Part shown: in pieces, positions 33,601 through 42,348 of the stretch | How the letters are laid out: each line of letters starts with the position of its first letter | How positions within the stretch are numbered: position 1 is the stretch's first letter | NCBI GenBank assembly: GCA_963971575.1 | Contig: OZ020625.1 | Span: forward strand, 15,353,646-15,417,645 | Reading direction: 5' to 3' | Length of the DNA: 64,000 nt | Source of the DNA: Liopterus haemorrhoidalis | Lineage: Eukaryota > Arthropoda > Insecta > Coleoptera > Dytiscidae | Program-made: the position numbers and the translations under genes | The notes under the pieces: generated by a model | The model's database searches: none | Seen by the model: the letters and a program-made list of their open reading frames with translations, nothing else | What the model was told of the DNA's origin: nothing

Positions 33601-34230
33601 TTGAAAATTCTCTAGTTTATTTTGTAATTTTTCTTTAACATGTTCATCAAACCAGGCAGCAATATCAGTTCCGTTATCAATTTCAATGTTCTTAACGTTA
33701 AAAGTTTTTATTTCAACGTTTCCCGTTGTGGGAAGAATAAATTCTGCACTGAAGACAGTGTTAACTTTTAAGATTGAAGTTTTCAAAGCATTTCTGATTC
33801 TGTTTATAAAAATCTTCTTACTTTTTTCAAAGAATATTTTTGGATCTTTGTACCCGGGTTTGTTGATTATTGCTCCAGTTTTAATTCGATTCTTGAAAAC
33901 TGACTTTATATCCACCCATGTTAGATTATTTTGTATTCGTTTGCGTTTAAGTCCTGCTCCTATCTTCAACTGATTATTTTTTAAATTTTTTAATTTTTCA
34001 CGGTAATACTTTAAAATAATGAGATTTGCTTCCAATTTATGTATATTTTCTTTTTCACAACTCCTGTTATGATTTTTAGATGTTTGAATGACTTTTTGAA
34101 CTGTTAAAATTATTTTATTCAGATGTTTACACCAAATTTTAGCTTCATCGTTTCTTTTAATCAATGTCAAAGCATTCCTTATATTTTTAATAACTTCATC
34201 AGTAGTATTGTTAATTATGTCACAATTCAT
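30670..34230 (-). CDS. polB: Protein-primed family B DNA polymerase, C-terminus frameshifted
   Basis: 1186 codons from the ATG at 34230. In order: a conserved [15 protein letters not shown] segment (~258), a C2H2-like finger (CDRC...HVIYC, ~407-427), ExoI YADIES (Asp463, Glu465), an endonuclease VII-like Cys/His insert (CHIC...DHCH...QICN, ~554-586), Exo[12 protein letters not shown] (~601), Exo[12 protein letters not shown] (~752), PolA YDVNNLYG (~852), Pol[12 protein letters not shown] (~997) and PolC YTDTDS (~1098). All catalytic motifs are present. Near the end an 8-bp tandem duplication (TTGTGTAC at 30702-30717) shifts the frame; the family-like C-terminal ~75 residues continue in another frame to a stop at 30452. 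The protein as read ends prematurely after the thumb begins. Confidence 0.92.
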   Translation of the reverse strand: MNCDIINNTTDEVIKNIRNALTLIKRNDEAKIWCKHLNKIILTVQKVIQTSKNHNRSCEKENIHKLEANLIILKYYREKLKNLKNNQLKIGAGLKRKRIQNNLTWVDIKSVFKNRIKTGAIINKPGYKDPKIFFEKSKKIFINRIRNALKTSILKVNTVFSAEFILPTTGNVEIKTFNVKNIEIDNGTDIAAWFDEHVKEKLQNKLENFQEKDSGWGLYNILHLKVNINNNVPIAASAYIELPQDIKILKAIINIKNNDNYCFLWAIMSALYPIHKNSDRVSSYPHFEDVLQYDGIDFPIKIKDISKFEDMNNLVINVYTLEKIGRKHEVVPVKLSTKFNNNMNAIHLLMMCSNGEQEEEDEMIEYNQDQQTVNHIRAPENYHFMWIKNLSRLLRRQVSKTHKPFLCDRCLNYFSTETLLKKHVIYCIEANKCRLEVPDEEHKILKFKNFKYKLQVPFVLYADIESIVEKIDDKHGLNTTYTHKHIPFSIGYYLKCSYDETLSTFQAYRGKDCIDWFINQLNHLARKVDKIMKTTLPMKLTHEEETQFASATVCHICGGIFKDGDIITRDHCHITSIYRGSSHQICNLKFHTSRVIPVVFHNLTGYDAHFIIKNIATGIPGHVNLLPINKERYISFTKYVEGTKVQFRFIDSFRFMASSLDKLSSYLKDFEKPITRSFCNSDEKFKLLTRKGIFPYEYLDSWEKLDDIHLPPKEAFFSTLLNEGVSEEDYQHAQDVWNTFGIKTLGEYADLYLKTDITLLADVFQGFRDSCMQTYQLDALHYYTAPGLAFDAMLKCSEIELELLTDIDKIMFIEKGIRGGVSQCCNRYGKANNKYMGEDYNHNEAESHLMYYDVNNLYGAAMSMFLPYANFEWVPDVDIYKIDLLKTSNESNIGYIFEVDLEYPLELQGLHKDLPLCPEKFTPPISKRAKLITNLYDKKNYVTHYQNLKQYLELGMKVIKIHRVLKFQQSSWLRKYINLNTELRKKSDNEFKKNFYKLMNNAVFGKTMENVRKYKDVKLVTKWEGRYGARKYISQPNFHSCTILDDDMILIEMNKKQVIFNKPIYVGFSILDLSKIFLYDFHYNYIKKHFGENAKLLYTDTDSLIYNFFNFDIFKVMKCDIHKFDTSDYPENNIFNMPRVNKKVIGLMKDELNGDIMTSFVGLRSKMYAYKVHKYTRKRLVNGQKV

Positions 34231-34307
34231 ATTATATATTTTAATTTTGCTATAATTAATCACCTTTTATTTAAGAAATATTATTATTATTATTTTTATT
34301 TTATCTA

Positions 34308-34628
34308 TTATTCAAAACTGAATTCGATTTCGACACTATTTGATTTATTGCTACCAGTCTTTTCACCGTGAGATATTAAATATGCGCATCCTCTTCTAGC
34401 CGCTTCGTTGGCTTGCTCTAATTGCTCGTCCTCAATGGTATTGTATCGTGACCCGAGAAATATCACAGATTCCTCCAATTCAACTAGCAACCTTTGGCCG
34501 TATCTTGTATTCACTCTTCTTAATACTATTATTTTATATTTTTGATTTACAACTAAATTATTTAACGGTAAAGTTGGTTTAGAATACCCAACTTTATTAA
34601 ATGCTGTTGCGAGATTATTTGCAGACAT
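34308..34628 (-). CDS. Small uncharacterised protein upstream of polB
   Basis: 106 residues from the ATG at 34628 (MSANNLATAFNKVG). A beta-rich core (VVNQKYKIIVLRRVNTRYGQ, LLVELEESVIFLGSRY) has the look of an OB-fold, as in single-stranded DNA-binding proteins, followed by a basic/acidic tail. It is co-oriented with polB, 77 bases ahead of its ATG, so a replication accessory role is plausible. The fold assignment is inference only. Confidence 0.55.
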   Translation of the reverse strand: MSANNLATAFNKVGYSKPTLPLNNLVVNQKYKIIVLRRVNTRYGQRLLVELEESVIFLGSRYNTIEDEQLEQANEAARRGCAYLISHGEKTGSNKSNSVEIEFSFE

Positions 34629-34729
34629 GGCTCTAATATACAATTGGCGCACGAAACTGTTTTCGTTTCGGATTGGATCCGTATTTATACTCTAAATCGG
34701 GAAAAGTGAAAGTTCTAGAAATCCTTGAT

Positions 34730-35050
34730 GAAATCAGGTCATTTGAAAATTGTAACTATTGTAAAAATTAAAATGTAAAAATGTTAAGTGGACTAGTATA
34801 AATGAACGCTGATTTAACGGTAGGTTCAAAGTGAAATCAGGTCATTTGAAAGTTGTAACTGTTGTAAAAATTAAAATGTAAAAATTAAAATGTAAAAATA
34901 TTATGTCGACTAGTATAAATGAACGCTGATTTAACGGTAGTTTCAAAGTGAAATCAGGTCATTTGAAAGTTGTAACTGTTGTAAAAATTAAATTGTAAAA
35001 ATGTTATGTTGACTAGTATAAATGAACGCTGATTGAACGGTAGTTTCATA
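34730..35050. promoter_or_regulatory. Three tandem TATA-bearing repeats
   Basis: Copies at about 34730-34832, 34833-34949 and 34950-35050. Each begins GAAATCAGGTCATTTGAAA and contains ACTAGTATAAATGAACGCTG, i.e. a TATAAA box, then TAACGGTAGTTTCA. Copy two has an internal 14-bp duplication. The array lies between the divergent 34308-34628 gene and the CHHC gene at 35085, about 35 bases upstream of the latter's ATG. A multiplied promoter is the best reading. Confidence 0.55.
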
Positions 35051-35084
35051 TTCGAACTCAAGTTTCAATTCACGAGTTTCAAGA

Positions 35085-35366
35085 ATGTACAAACAAAACA
35101 ATTTCAATCATAATTTTGTAACGTGCCCGTTCAATCCTGCACATCGTGTGTTAAAACACAGATTCAGTGTCCACGTGTTAAAGGTGCACCCTGAATCGGT
35201 CAAAAATTTTTTTAAAAACTCGGAAGAGTTGAAAATTCTGGGACCCACATCTGGACTGCAAGCCGAAAATCTCCCAGGGCCTACATCTCTAACGATTGGA
35301 TCTAGACTGCAGGCCGAAAATCTCCCAACGGTATCAATCCCAGCAGATTGTGAGAGTTGGGAGTAA
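35085..35366 (+). CDS. Single CHHC-finger protein (GTSF1/U11-48K type)
   Basis: 93 residues. Residues 14-35 read CPFNPAHRVLKHRF then SVHVLKVH: Cys, His at +6 and His at +16 fall exactly on the CHHC finger pattern (C-x5-H-x9-H-x3-C). The fourth ligand position is Val followed by His, so the last ligand is changed. CHHC fingers bind RNA in U11-48K and in the piRNA factor GTSF1, which has two. Here there is one finger plus a low-complexity tail built from repeated LQAENLP units. A host small-RNA or splicing target is an inference. Confidence 0.6.
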   Translation: MYKQNNFNHNFVTCPFNPAHRVLKHRFSVHVLKVHPESVKNFFKNSEELKILGPTSGLQAENLPGPTSLTIGSRLQAENLPTVSIPADCESWE

Positions 35367-35612
35367 ATACATCGGTAAATCGGTGAATCTATCAAAAAAG
35401 TTTTTTTAAAAAACGCGGAAGAATTGAAAATTCTGGGACCCACATCTGGACTGCAAGCCGAAAATCTTCTAGGGCCTACATCAAGATCTGGATTGTAAGC
35501 CGAAAATCAAGATCTGGACTGCAAGCCGAAAATCTCCCAGGGCCTACATCAAGATCTGGACTGCAAGCTGAAAATCTCCCAACGCCATCACTCCCAGCAG
35601 ATTGTGAGAGGA
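35206..35612 (+). repeat. Degenerate direct repeats in and after the CHHC gene
   Basis: A ~150-bp segment spanning the 3' part of the CHHC gene (CTGGGACCCACATCTGGACT ... CCCAGCAGATTGTGAGAG) recurs at about 35389-35612, with inner ~40-bp units (GGACTGCAAGCCGAAAATC) repeated several times. The second copy follows the stop codon. It looks like local amplification of the gene's low-complexity tail. Confidence 0.65.
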
Positions 35613-35664
35613 TCTTCTAAGCAAAAATTTCTCTCAACACAATACATTCCAGTAAGTACATACC

Positions 35665-36315
35665 ATGTCTTTGTACGAACAGGCAAAATTAAAAGTACGT
35701 GAAGTGTATCAGGAGCATTGGGACATTGTGAAACAAGAACTTCCCAAAACAATCTACAGAGATCTAACTTTAGATTGGTGGTTAAATAATAAAAAAATAA
35801 AACCAAAACAAAATTTAGTAGAAGAATATGATCTCTGTCCTGAGCATTATCGCGATGAATACGCACCATTCCCACCTGAAACATTTATCAAAAGTATGCA
35901 GCTTAATTTAGAAAATTTACCTAATTCTCTCACTGAAGTTTTTTCGTTCCACATTCGATATTCCCGATATGAAAAATGTTCACGTCGTGGAAGATCTACT
36001 TTAATGTGTGCTCGATGTTACGACAAACATTCTTTTGCGGTTGGCGATCAATACTGGCATCGCACATGTCATGATCTTATAAAAAATCCTTCTTGTTTCG
36101 TACAAAATGTGGTATGGAAAAAAGAAAACTGGTGTGGATTATGTTTAACAACACCTTTATTTGATTATCTATACACCAAGGATTTATGCCATGGTGTATG
36201 GATGTATCATGAAGATGGGTTTTCAGATAACGAATCGGATTCAGAATCCGAGGAGCGAAATACCACTGTTCGTCGTCGTAGATTAATTTTAAAAGAACTG
36301 TGTAGTATGAAATAA
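35665..36315 (+). CDS. Uncharacterised Cys/His-rich Polinton protein
   Basis: 216 residues from the ATG at 35665 (ACC before it). The N-terminal half is helical/charged. The middle holds a cluster of Cys and His (CSRRGRSTLMCARCYDKH, RTCHD, NWCGLC) that could bind two zinc ions. The tail is acidic (DNESDSESEE) then Arg-rich. I do not recognise the family. It is intact and lies at the right of the plus-strand block just before the hairpin. Confidence 0.55.
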   Translation: MSLYEQAKLKVREVYQEHWDIVKQELPKTIYRDLTLDWWLNNKKIKPKQNLVEEYDLCPEHYRDEYAPFPPETFIKSMQLNLENLPNSLTEVFSFHIRYSRYEKCSRRGRSTLMCARCYDKHSFAVGDQYWHRTCHDLIKNPSCFVQNVVWKKENWCGLCLTTPLFDYLYTKDLCHGVWMYHEDGFSDNESDSESEERNTTVRRRRLILKELCSMK

Positions 36316-36454
36316 AACGTACACTGTAAAAATTATTATTTTGCAATGCATGTTTCATTTAAAGAGACACACTTCTTTTAAAATTAATCTACGACAACTA
36401 ACAGTTCTTGTTACTAAAGTAATTTTTTAAAACTTCTTTGCTTTATTTAGTTTT

Positions 36455-36695
36455 CCTCGATAGGTAATGAATAGACCCCCCCTCTGACACAATTTTATTT
36501 AATTTCACTAAATTTTCCGGTCAAATTTAGTTGAAACTTCACCCAAGAAAAAAGTTGAATTCCTTAAGTCTATGACAACTAACAGTAGGAATTCAACTAT
36601 TTTCTTGGGTGAAGTTTCAACTAAATTTAACCGGAAAATTTAGTGAAATTAAATAAAATTGTGTCAGAGGGGGGGCTATTCATTAGTTATCGAGG
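36455..36695. repeat. Near-perfect inverted repeat (109-bp arms, 24-nt loop)
   Basis: Arms 36455-36563 and 36588-36695 are complementary with only a few mismatches; the loop is 36564-36587. Outer ends CCTCGATA / TATCGAGG, inner ends GGAATTC. The arms also contain a CCCCCCTCTGACAC block. A transcript through here would form a long double-stranded hairpin. No terminal transposon signature or target duplication was found. Confidence 0.92.
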
Positions 36696-37579
36696 TAAAC
36701 TGCACAAAGCAATTTTTTTTATTTTTTTTTTTTTATTTTTTTTTTTTTAATTTTTTTTTATTATAATTTTAGTTTAAATTATTTTTTAATTATTTTACAG
36801 TACACGTTCAAAGAGAGACAGTTTATTAATTAAAAATTGTGTGAGTACGGCTCTGTATAGTGAACGCTAGTATCTAGGTCAAGTCGCTGTATGCGGCGAA
36901 CTCAAGCAGTACCGGTTACCGTACGTCCGTTTGCTGCACTAAGAGACATTTTCCCCGATAGACTTTGCTCCCAGGTATTAAGTTCTTAAAAACAGTTGAA
37001 TTCTATACCGATTTTTGTTTTTTCTAACTAAGTATACAAAGTATTTTTAGTTGTATTTGTTAGTTTCTTTTAACATATATTTTTCATGTATTTTATTGTA
37101 AGTTATTGTAAGAAATATATGTGTATATGTAAATAAATACTTTTATTTCATATTAATGTAGTAATTTTTATTTCATATTAATGATATAGGGTAAAAATAC
37201 ATGAGGGTTTTTATTACAAAATAGATTCTGTGTTAAAATAACTATGTACTTACAAGGGTCTGTTATTCTTAATTCTTTTCTTCGATATAATTTAAACAAA
37301 ACATAGGATCACTGTTTTGTAAAACCACTTAAACACTTATAACTTTAAACATAGCTACAAATGCAGTCGCCTTTATAGCAAAGAATAATAGAAAGTGAAT
37401 AGGAACGGAACGGAAAGTAGGTTAATTGATATTTAGAAATCGAAAGGGTATTTTATACTTCAATAAGATTTTTTATTTATATGTAACACATTTGCAAAAT
37501 TGTTTTAACATACGTAACGTGAAAGGATTATAAAGGAAAAACATTTACATTTTTATTAAATATTTATTAATTATTTTGA
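36696..37579. other. Non-coding part of the Polinton
   Basis: T-rich tracts at 36710-36770, then AT-rich sequence with no recognisable ORF. Confidence 0.55.
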
Positions 37580-37978
37580 TCATAAATACTCATACATAAA
37601 ATGTTTAAGATGAAAATCGTCTTTTTCTGGAAAAATTTTGAATGCTTCGGCCCACGTTGGTATATCTGTTTCATAACCAATCCCTCCAATACTTCTTTCC
37701 AGGTTATCTTTCGAGCATAAAAAAGTTCGAATCAAAGAATATTTTCCGATGACAAACCTGGCAATTACAGGTGGATCGAATGGCTCATATAATATGAGAG
37801 ATATTATTTCACCAACATTTTCCTCAAAGTTTAGATATAAATTTTCAGTTATCTGATTATTTTGCAGATCCGTTAAATAAAATAGATTTGATTGAAAACA
37901 CTGCAGATTCAATTTAGGTACTAAATCCTGAGCTAGTTTATGAACATGATACTCATTCACGAGTTTTACATAAAACAT
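37580..37978 (-). CDS. Hypothetical Polinton protein
   Basis: 132 residues, MFYVKLVNEYHVHKLAQDL..., no recognised motif. Mixed alpha/beta character with a conserved-looking GGIGYETDIPTWAEAF. It is the outermost gene on the right, 107 bases inside the terminal repeat, transcribed inward from the right end. An intact frame of this length in AT-rich DNA suggests a real gene. Confidence 0.45.
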   Translation of the reverse strand: MFYVKLVNEYHVHKLAQDLVPKLNLQCFQSNLFYLTDLQNNQITENLYLNFEENVGEIISLILYEPFDPPVIARFVIGKYSLIRTFLCSKDNLERSIGGIGYETDIPTWAEAFKIFPEKDDFHLKHFMYEYL

Positions 37979-38085
37979 GATTGTGATGTATGTGCGCGTG
38001 TGTGTGTGATATTCTCAAGACTGTGCATATTTCTTTCAAAAGTATTCATTATAAAGTTTTTCCCAACGAGGTCGCAATGTAGGCC

Positions 38086-38433
38086 ACAAACTATGTTTTA
38101 TTTAATGACCCTTTTTCAGATCATTAGATTAATATCATGTTGACAAGGTTACAATGTAATGTAATATAAATGTTACCTTCTAACTTAATTATTTTTTTAT
38201 CTAAAGTAATAGTAAATATGACCTCACATTCTAACGACAATAACATGTCTAGGCTAGGGGCGGGGTGTGAAATTAGGGTTGGGGCGGGGTGTGAAATTAA
38301 GGTTGCAACTCGCCTCGGGCTAAACACGCAACGTCTGAAAAATATGACCTTCTTGAAAACACCTGGCGATGTGACCAGAAAGTAAAATGTGGAGGGGGAT
38401 GGGACGAGAAAGTAAAATGTGGAAGTAAAGTGT
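38086..38433. repeat. Polinton right terminal inverted repeat
   Basis: Complement of 21421-21884 with two rather than three GC-rich units and shorter inner sequence. It ends GGAAGTAAAGTGT at 38433, after which the match to the left end stops. Confidence 0.9.
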
Positions 38434-38587
38434 AAAATTTTTAATAGAAAAAATATAGAATGTGAGTAAAATTATAATTTGAAGTTAAGTTTAAAACTGT
38501 AATATAAATTTATATATAATTTACAAATAAATTTATAAATTGATACTCAAATTTATTATATTTTAAAATAATTTATTTCAGATAAAC
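38434..38587. other. Flank between Polinton and BED-like gene
   Basis: AT-rich. It ends in a plausible splice acceptor (TTATTTCAG) about 8 bases before the ATG of the next gene. Confidence 0.5.
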
Positions 38588-39764
38588 ATGGAGATAAACA
38601 AACAAGAACAATCAGGCGTTTCAGAAGCTCCTAAAAAAAAGATACATGTGCACTATAAATGTAAATTCAATGATGAATGGCTTCGAAGAGATGAATATTG
38701 TAAATGGCTAAAAAACTGACGAAATTACCGGAATGTGTCTATTGTGCAATATTAAATTCACGATAAAATATGATGGAGAAAAAGCGGTAGAAAAACATTT
38801 TAATAACCAAACACATTTGACTGCATTAAAATGTACTAAAGAAAATCAATTAATAACGTCGTTTCTCCCAAAAACTAATTCACCTGATGATGTAAAAGTA
38901 GCAATCATAGAATTTTCACAAATTTATCATGGCTTAAAACCAGTGGCGGACTAAAACTTCCCCGGGCCCAAGACATTTTTGATTTACGGGCCCTCAACCT
39001 ATGATTTACGGGCCCTCAACTTATGTTTTTTTAAAAAAGTAAAGAGCAAAATAAAAAAAAAAAAATATGTGAAGTGTGAATTTTCACACATTTCAGGGTT
39101 TCGCAGGTATTTAGTAAGTGAATAATGATTATTTGGAATGCAAAAAACAAATTTTATGTTAATATATTTTTTTTTTTGTTAATTTTAATTCGAATGCCTA
39201 ATACCATTATGTAAGTTTCTAAATATGTGCAGTATTTTTTTTTATATAGCAAGGTTCAATAAAATTTTGAAAAAATTCCTTTTAGATAGATATATAATCT
39301 AAAAATATTAAGTGATGCTGGAATGCTGAGTGTGTAGGACATATTTTGCTTTGTAGTATTCACTGTAAAATGAACAATATTTTAAAAATAATTTATCATC
39401 TCTTAATCTAAGAGCTTTAAAAACAAATTTTATGTTAAAATATTTTTATGTTAATTTTAATTAGAGTGCCTAATACCATTATTTAGGTTTCTTAATATCT
39501 GCAGTATTTTTTTTATATAGCAAGGCTCATTAAGATTTTGAAAATTGCGCCTATGGCTTCATTGGTTGTTTCTAGTCATAGCATAGCTCCTCCCTTTGAT
39601 TTCGTGTACATTCAAACAGAATTAAATTATAATTTCAACAATTTCCACTGGTTATTAAATTTACGCTTTTAAAAATTAAATGCAACATTTGCCAAAATAT
39701 AACTAGAATTTTGAAAAAATAATTTAAACAAAATAAAAATGCAAAAAAAAAATAAAAAATAATA

Positions 39765-39842
39765 TTGTCTCTTCTCGTGGGATTCGAACTCATTTTCTTG
39801 GGCAGAACGCTAGTACCGTAACCATTGCACCAAGATACACGT
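39765..39842 (-). mobile_element. tRNA-like SINE head relic
   Basis: On the minus strand an A-box-like TTGGTGCAATGGTTACGG and a B box GTTCGAATCCC (complement near 39779-39788) are spaced as in tRNA genes. No complete cloverleaf is apparent. It is probably a SINE head carried inside the hAT element. Confidence 0.45.
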
Positions 39843-40369
39843 TACAGTTTAGTGTGTTATATAACTATAAGTTTTCAACATTATTAGCAAAAAAACACAA
39901 AAAATGCTTTTTTTACCAAAAACATAATCTGATCAAAAATTCCTGTTGTACTATTCCGGTTCACACCAATGTACATTACTTAGAATTTTTTCAGATTTTT
40001 AGCTTAAACCATCTGGGCTACAGGGTGTGGGACAAATTTTTTTTGCACAATTTTGGCAAAAATCGCTTCAAAATAATTTATTTTGCAAAAATAAAAATTT
40101 GGTCGTTAATCCACGTACCAAGGGCTTTCATTTGATACCCTACTCAGAATTTAAAAATGCTTCGATGAGCACATATTTGTTTATATTTTTAGGGGGATAT
40201 GTTTTTTAGATGTATTAGTATTTTTCCTATGTGCGGGTCAAAGAGTTGTATATGCATGCCAAATTTCAACTCTCTAGCTTTAGCCGTTTGGCTACAATTT
40301 TTACCGAACAGACAGACAGACGACAAAATGACGGTATAAGGGTTTTTTGGTCATACCTACAAAACCCTA

Positions 40370-40600
40370 AAAAGGTCCTCACCTGCCAAATCCAAGTGAA
40401 GAGCAAAAAAAAAAGGTCCTCACCTCCCAAATCCAAGTGAAGAGCAAAAAAAAAACAGGTCCTCACCTCCCAAATCCAAGTGAAGAGCAAAAAAAAAGGT
40501 CCTCACCTCCCAAATCCAAGTAAAGAGCAAAAAAAAGGTCTTCACCTCCCAAATCCAAGTAAAGAGAGAAAAAAAAAGGTCCTCACCTCCCAAATCCGGG
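40370..40600. repeat. Minisatellite, ~41-bp unit
   Basis: About 5.7 copies of GGTCCTCACCTCCCAAATCC plus AAGTGAAGAGC and an A-run. The same unit, inverted, occurs at 20-150 in a different hAT family. Confidence 0.9.
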
Positions 40601-40960
40601 CCCTTGAAAATTACGGGCCCAAGACAAATGTCTTTTTTGTCTAAGGGGATAATCCGTCACTGCTTAAAACATAATCACAGTTATTGCAGCATTGACTGTG
40701 GAATGAAAATCAATTCGTTATTATATTTTGATTCCACAATTGGAAAAAAAATCCATTGTGGCAGAACAAAAGCCGAAGCAATTGTTGAAAACATACTAGC
40801 ACCTAAGTCTATTCAGGTAGTTCTTGACGAAATTGGAACCAATAACGGCAAAGCAATTCCGTTTTCCTTGGCGAACGATGCGTCCAACAAAGGCAACAGA
40901 AAAATGTTCCCGATTGCAGTTCAATATTTTCATTTAGAAAAATGAATTCAAAATAGAATT

Positions 40961-41209
40961 TCTTAGAGATTTGCCTTTCGCCCGGTCATAAAGGGACAGT
41001 TTACCGTTAAGGTCACGACATCTGGCATAAAGATGTGTCCAGACCCTATATTTATTGTGACCATAAGTATTGTACATTTTTGTAGTTAGTTTTTCAGTCT
41101 TAGCTTGACATCCTTTAATAACAGTCTTACTGAAATATATTTAAATAAAGTTAGTTAATAACATAATAAGTTTTTCATTTATGTATTCACCTTCCGCCAA
41201 TCTTTAACA
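40961..41209 (+). repeat. Copia 5' LTR
   Basis: 249 bp, beginning TCTTAGAG where the 3' LTR has TGTTAGAG, so the terminal TG is mutated; ends TTTAACA. Contains CCCTATATTTATTG and an AATAAAG polyadenylation-like site. Confidence 0.9.
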
Positions 41210-41223
41210 GGTTATGGGCCCAG
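41210..41223 (+). promoter_or_regulatory. Copia primer-binding site
   Basis: GGTTATGGGCCCAG lies immediately after the LTR, matching the internal initiator-tRNA-Met fragment that copia-family elements use to prime reverse transcription. Confidence 0.65.
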
Positions 41224-41477
41224 ATCGTGTATGTGAATATACAGTGAAAACGTGAAGTGTTGTTAGTGAAGACTTTGTTTAATCGTTTAGTGTTATATGT
41301 CAAAATGTTCGCAAGCACGGTGAGAATCGAGACCCTGCACAAGGATAACTACGATACCTGGAAGATGAAGATGCAAGCTTTATTAATCAAGAATGATGCA
41401 TGGTCGTACGTGAACGGTGAGAATAAAAAACCGACGTTAGTGACCGGTAACGCCGATTCGGAACTGGCGGTACAAAC

Positions 41478-42348
41478 ACGAGAGTCTCGCGACAGGACGA
41501 ACCTTCAAACTTATGTTCAGCTGGTTGCCTACATTCCATTGCGAATGTTCGGTAAAATGTCAGTAATATCGTGTGTATAATGTAAATGTAAATAAAATGA
41601 ATAAAACAGTAACTAATAAAGATATTTGTTTATACTGTAATAAAATACTTTGTAATAAATCTTCGTTGAAAAGGCACATTGCAAATGTGCACGGTATTTT
41701 TAATAAGCTGTGACGTAAAATTTATTAATTTCGTAAAATAGAGGCATCATATTAAACAACTTCATAGAACTAAATTAGAATGCCTTACCCTGAAATTTGA
41801 TTCCCTTAAGGATAAGTATTTATTAACTGTAAAGTAAAGAAAAACCTGTTTGTAAATTGCAGTGTGAATTTCATATTTTGAAAACTGAAAAGAATAATAT
41901 GAAAAAAAGATTTTTTCACATTATGTGTTAGATTGTGCCCCAAAGATATTTACAAATCATGAAATTCGATACTGAGTTGAGTTGATCATGAGTTGTTATA
42001 TTATAGGCTACATTAAGTGAAAATAATACAGCAGATAAATACAAAATCATTTCAACAGTTTCCCCGTGATGATGGAACAATTTAATTCGAATGTTTTTTT
42101 TTTTATATTTTTCTTATTAAAATGCCGTTTTAAGTGATTTATTGAACAATATCTGATAACAGTTTATACAAATACTTTTATCTGTTTTAAATTCAAACGC
42201 TTTTGCGCAAATTTTTTCTCTTTATTCATTTTGTTTGCGATCCTTAAGTTACGAACGCATGGTCACTGACATCTCAGAACATATGTGATGGAACGTAGGC
42301 AACCATCTCGCTTATTTTTGACAGTTCGTCCTGTCGCGAGACTCTCGT
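41478..42348 (+). mobile_element. 871-bp inverted-repeat element with 8-bp target duplication
   Basis: Inserted in copia gag. GTACAAAC flanks it exactly (41470-41477, 42349-42356). Termini ACGAGAGTCTCGCGACAGGA and its complement extend to ~75-bp imperfect inverted repeats (inner part GTTGCCTACATTCC). An 8-bp duplication suits hAT or P-type elements, but the ends do not start CAG, so the superfamily is open. Confidence 0.85.
41597..41713 (+). CDS. 38-residue C2H2 finger ORF inside the 871-bp element
   Basis: A tiny ORF (MNKTVTNKDICLYCNKILC...) whose C-x2-C-x12-H-x4-H spacing forms one complete C2H2 finger. It may be the remaining N-terminal DNA-binding end of the parent transposase. No catalytic part is present. 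Confidence 0.45.
   Translation: MNKTVTNKDICLYCNKILCNKSSLKRHIANVHGIFNKL

Larger units (their letters stand above)
21421..38433. mobile_element. Polinton/Maverick (adintovirus-like) element, ~17.0 kb
   Basis: Bounded by long terminal inverted repeats (21421-21884; 38086-38433) and containing the full expected set: chromodomain integrase, protein-primed DNA polymerase B, packaging ATPase, adenain-like protease, major and penton-like capsid proteins. Also present are a VP1-type phospholipase A2 protein, a BIR protein, a CHHC-finger protein and several uncharacterised genes. The capsid block and polB run on the minus strand, the rest mainly on plus. No 6-bp target duplication was found: ACATAG lies to the left and AAAATT to the right. 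Several genes are broken, so this copy looks fossil but fairly young. Confidence 0.92.
38941..40662. mobile_element. hAT element inserted in the BED-like gene
   Basis: Termini CAGTGGCGGA (38941) and TCCGTCACTG (ending 40662) are hAT inverted repeats. The 8-bp CTTAAAAC flanks it exactly (38933-38940 and 40663-40670). There is no transposase; the inside holds GGGCCC-rich termini, AT-rich filler, a tRNA-like relic and a minisatellite. It is non-autonomous. Confidence 0.88.
38588..40954 (+). pseudogene. BED/hAT-derived gene, split and truncated
   Basis: MEINKQEQSGVSEAPKKK opens at 38588. After a one-base shift in the A-run at 38711-38716 a BED-like finger follows (GMCLLCNIKF, EKAVEKHFNNQTH). The sequence is then split by the hAT element (38941-40662) and resumes with CGRTKAEAIVENILAP and PFSLANDASNKGNRKMFP, typical of a large hAT-related domesticated family. 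A TGA at about 40943 precedes the copia LTR at 40961, beyond which nothing of the gene remains. Three independent lesions make it a pseudogene. Confidence 0.6.

Noticed and set aside
21415..38439. 6-bp target duplication expected for a Polinton
   Set aside because: ACATAG and AAAATT do not match; shifting the ends by a few bases did not help.
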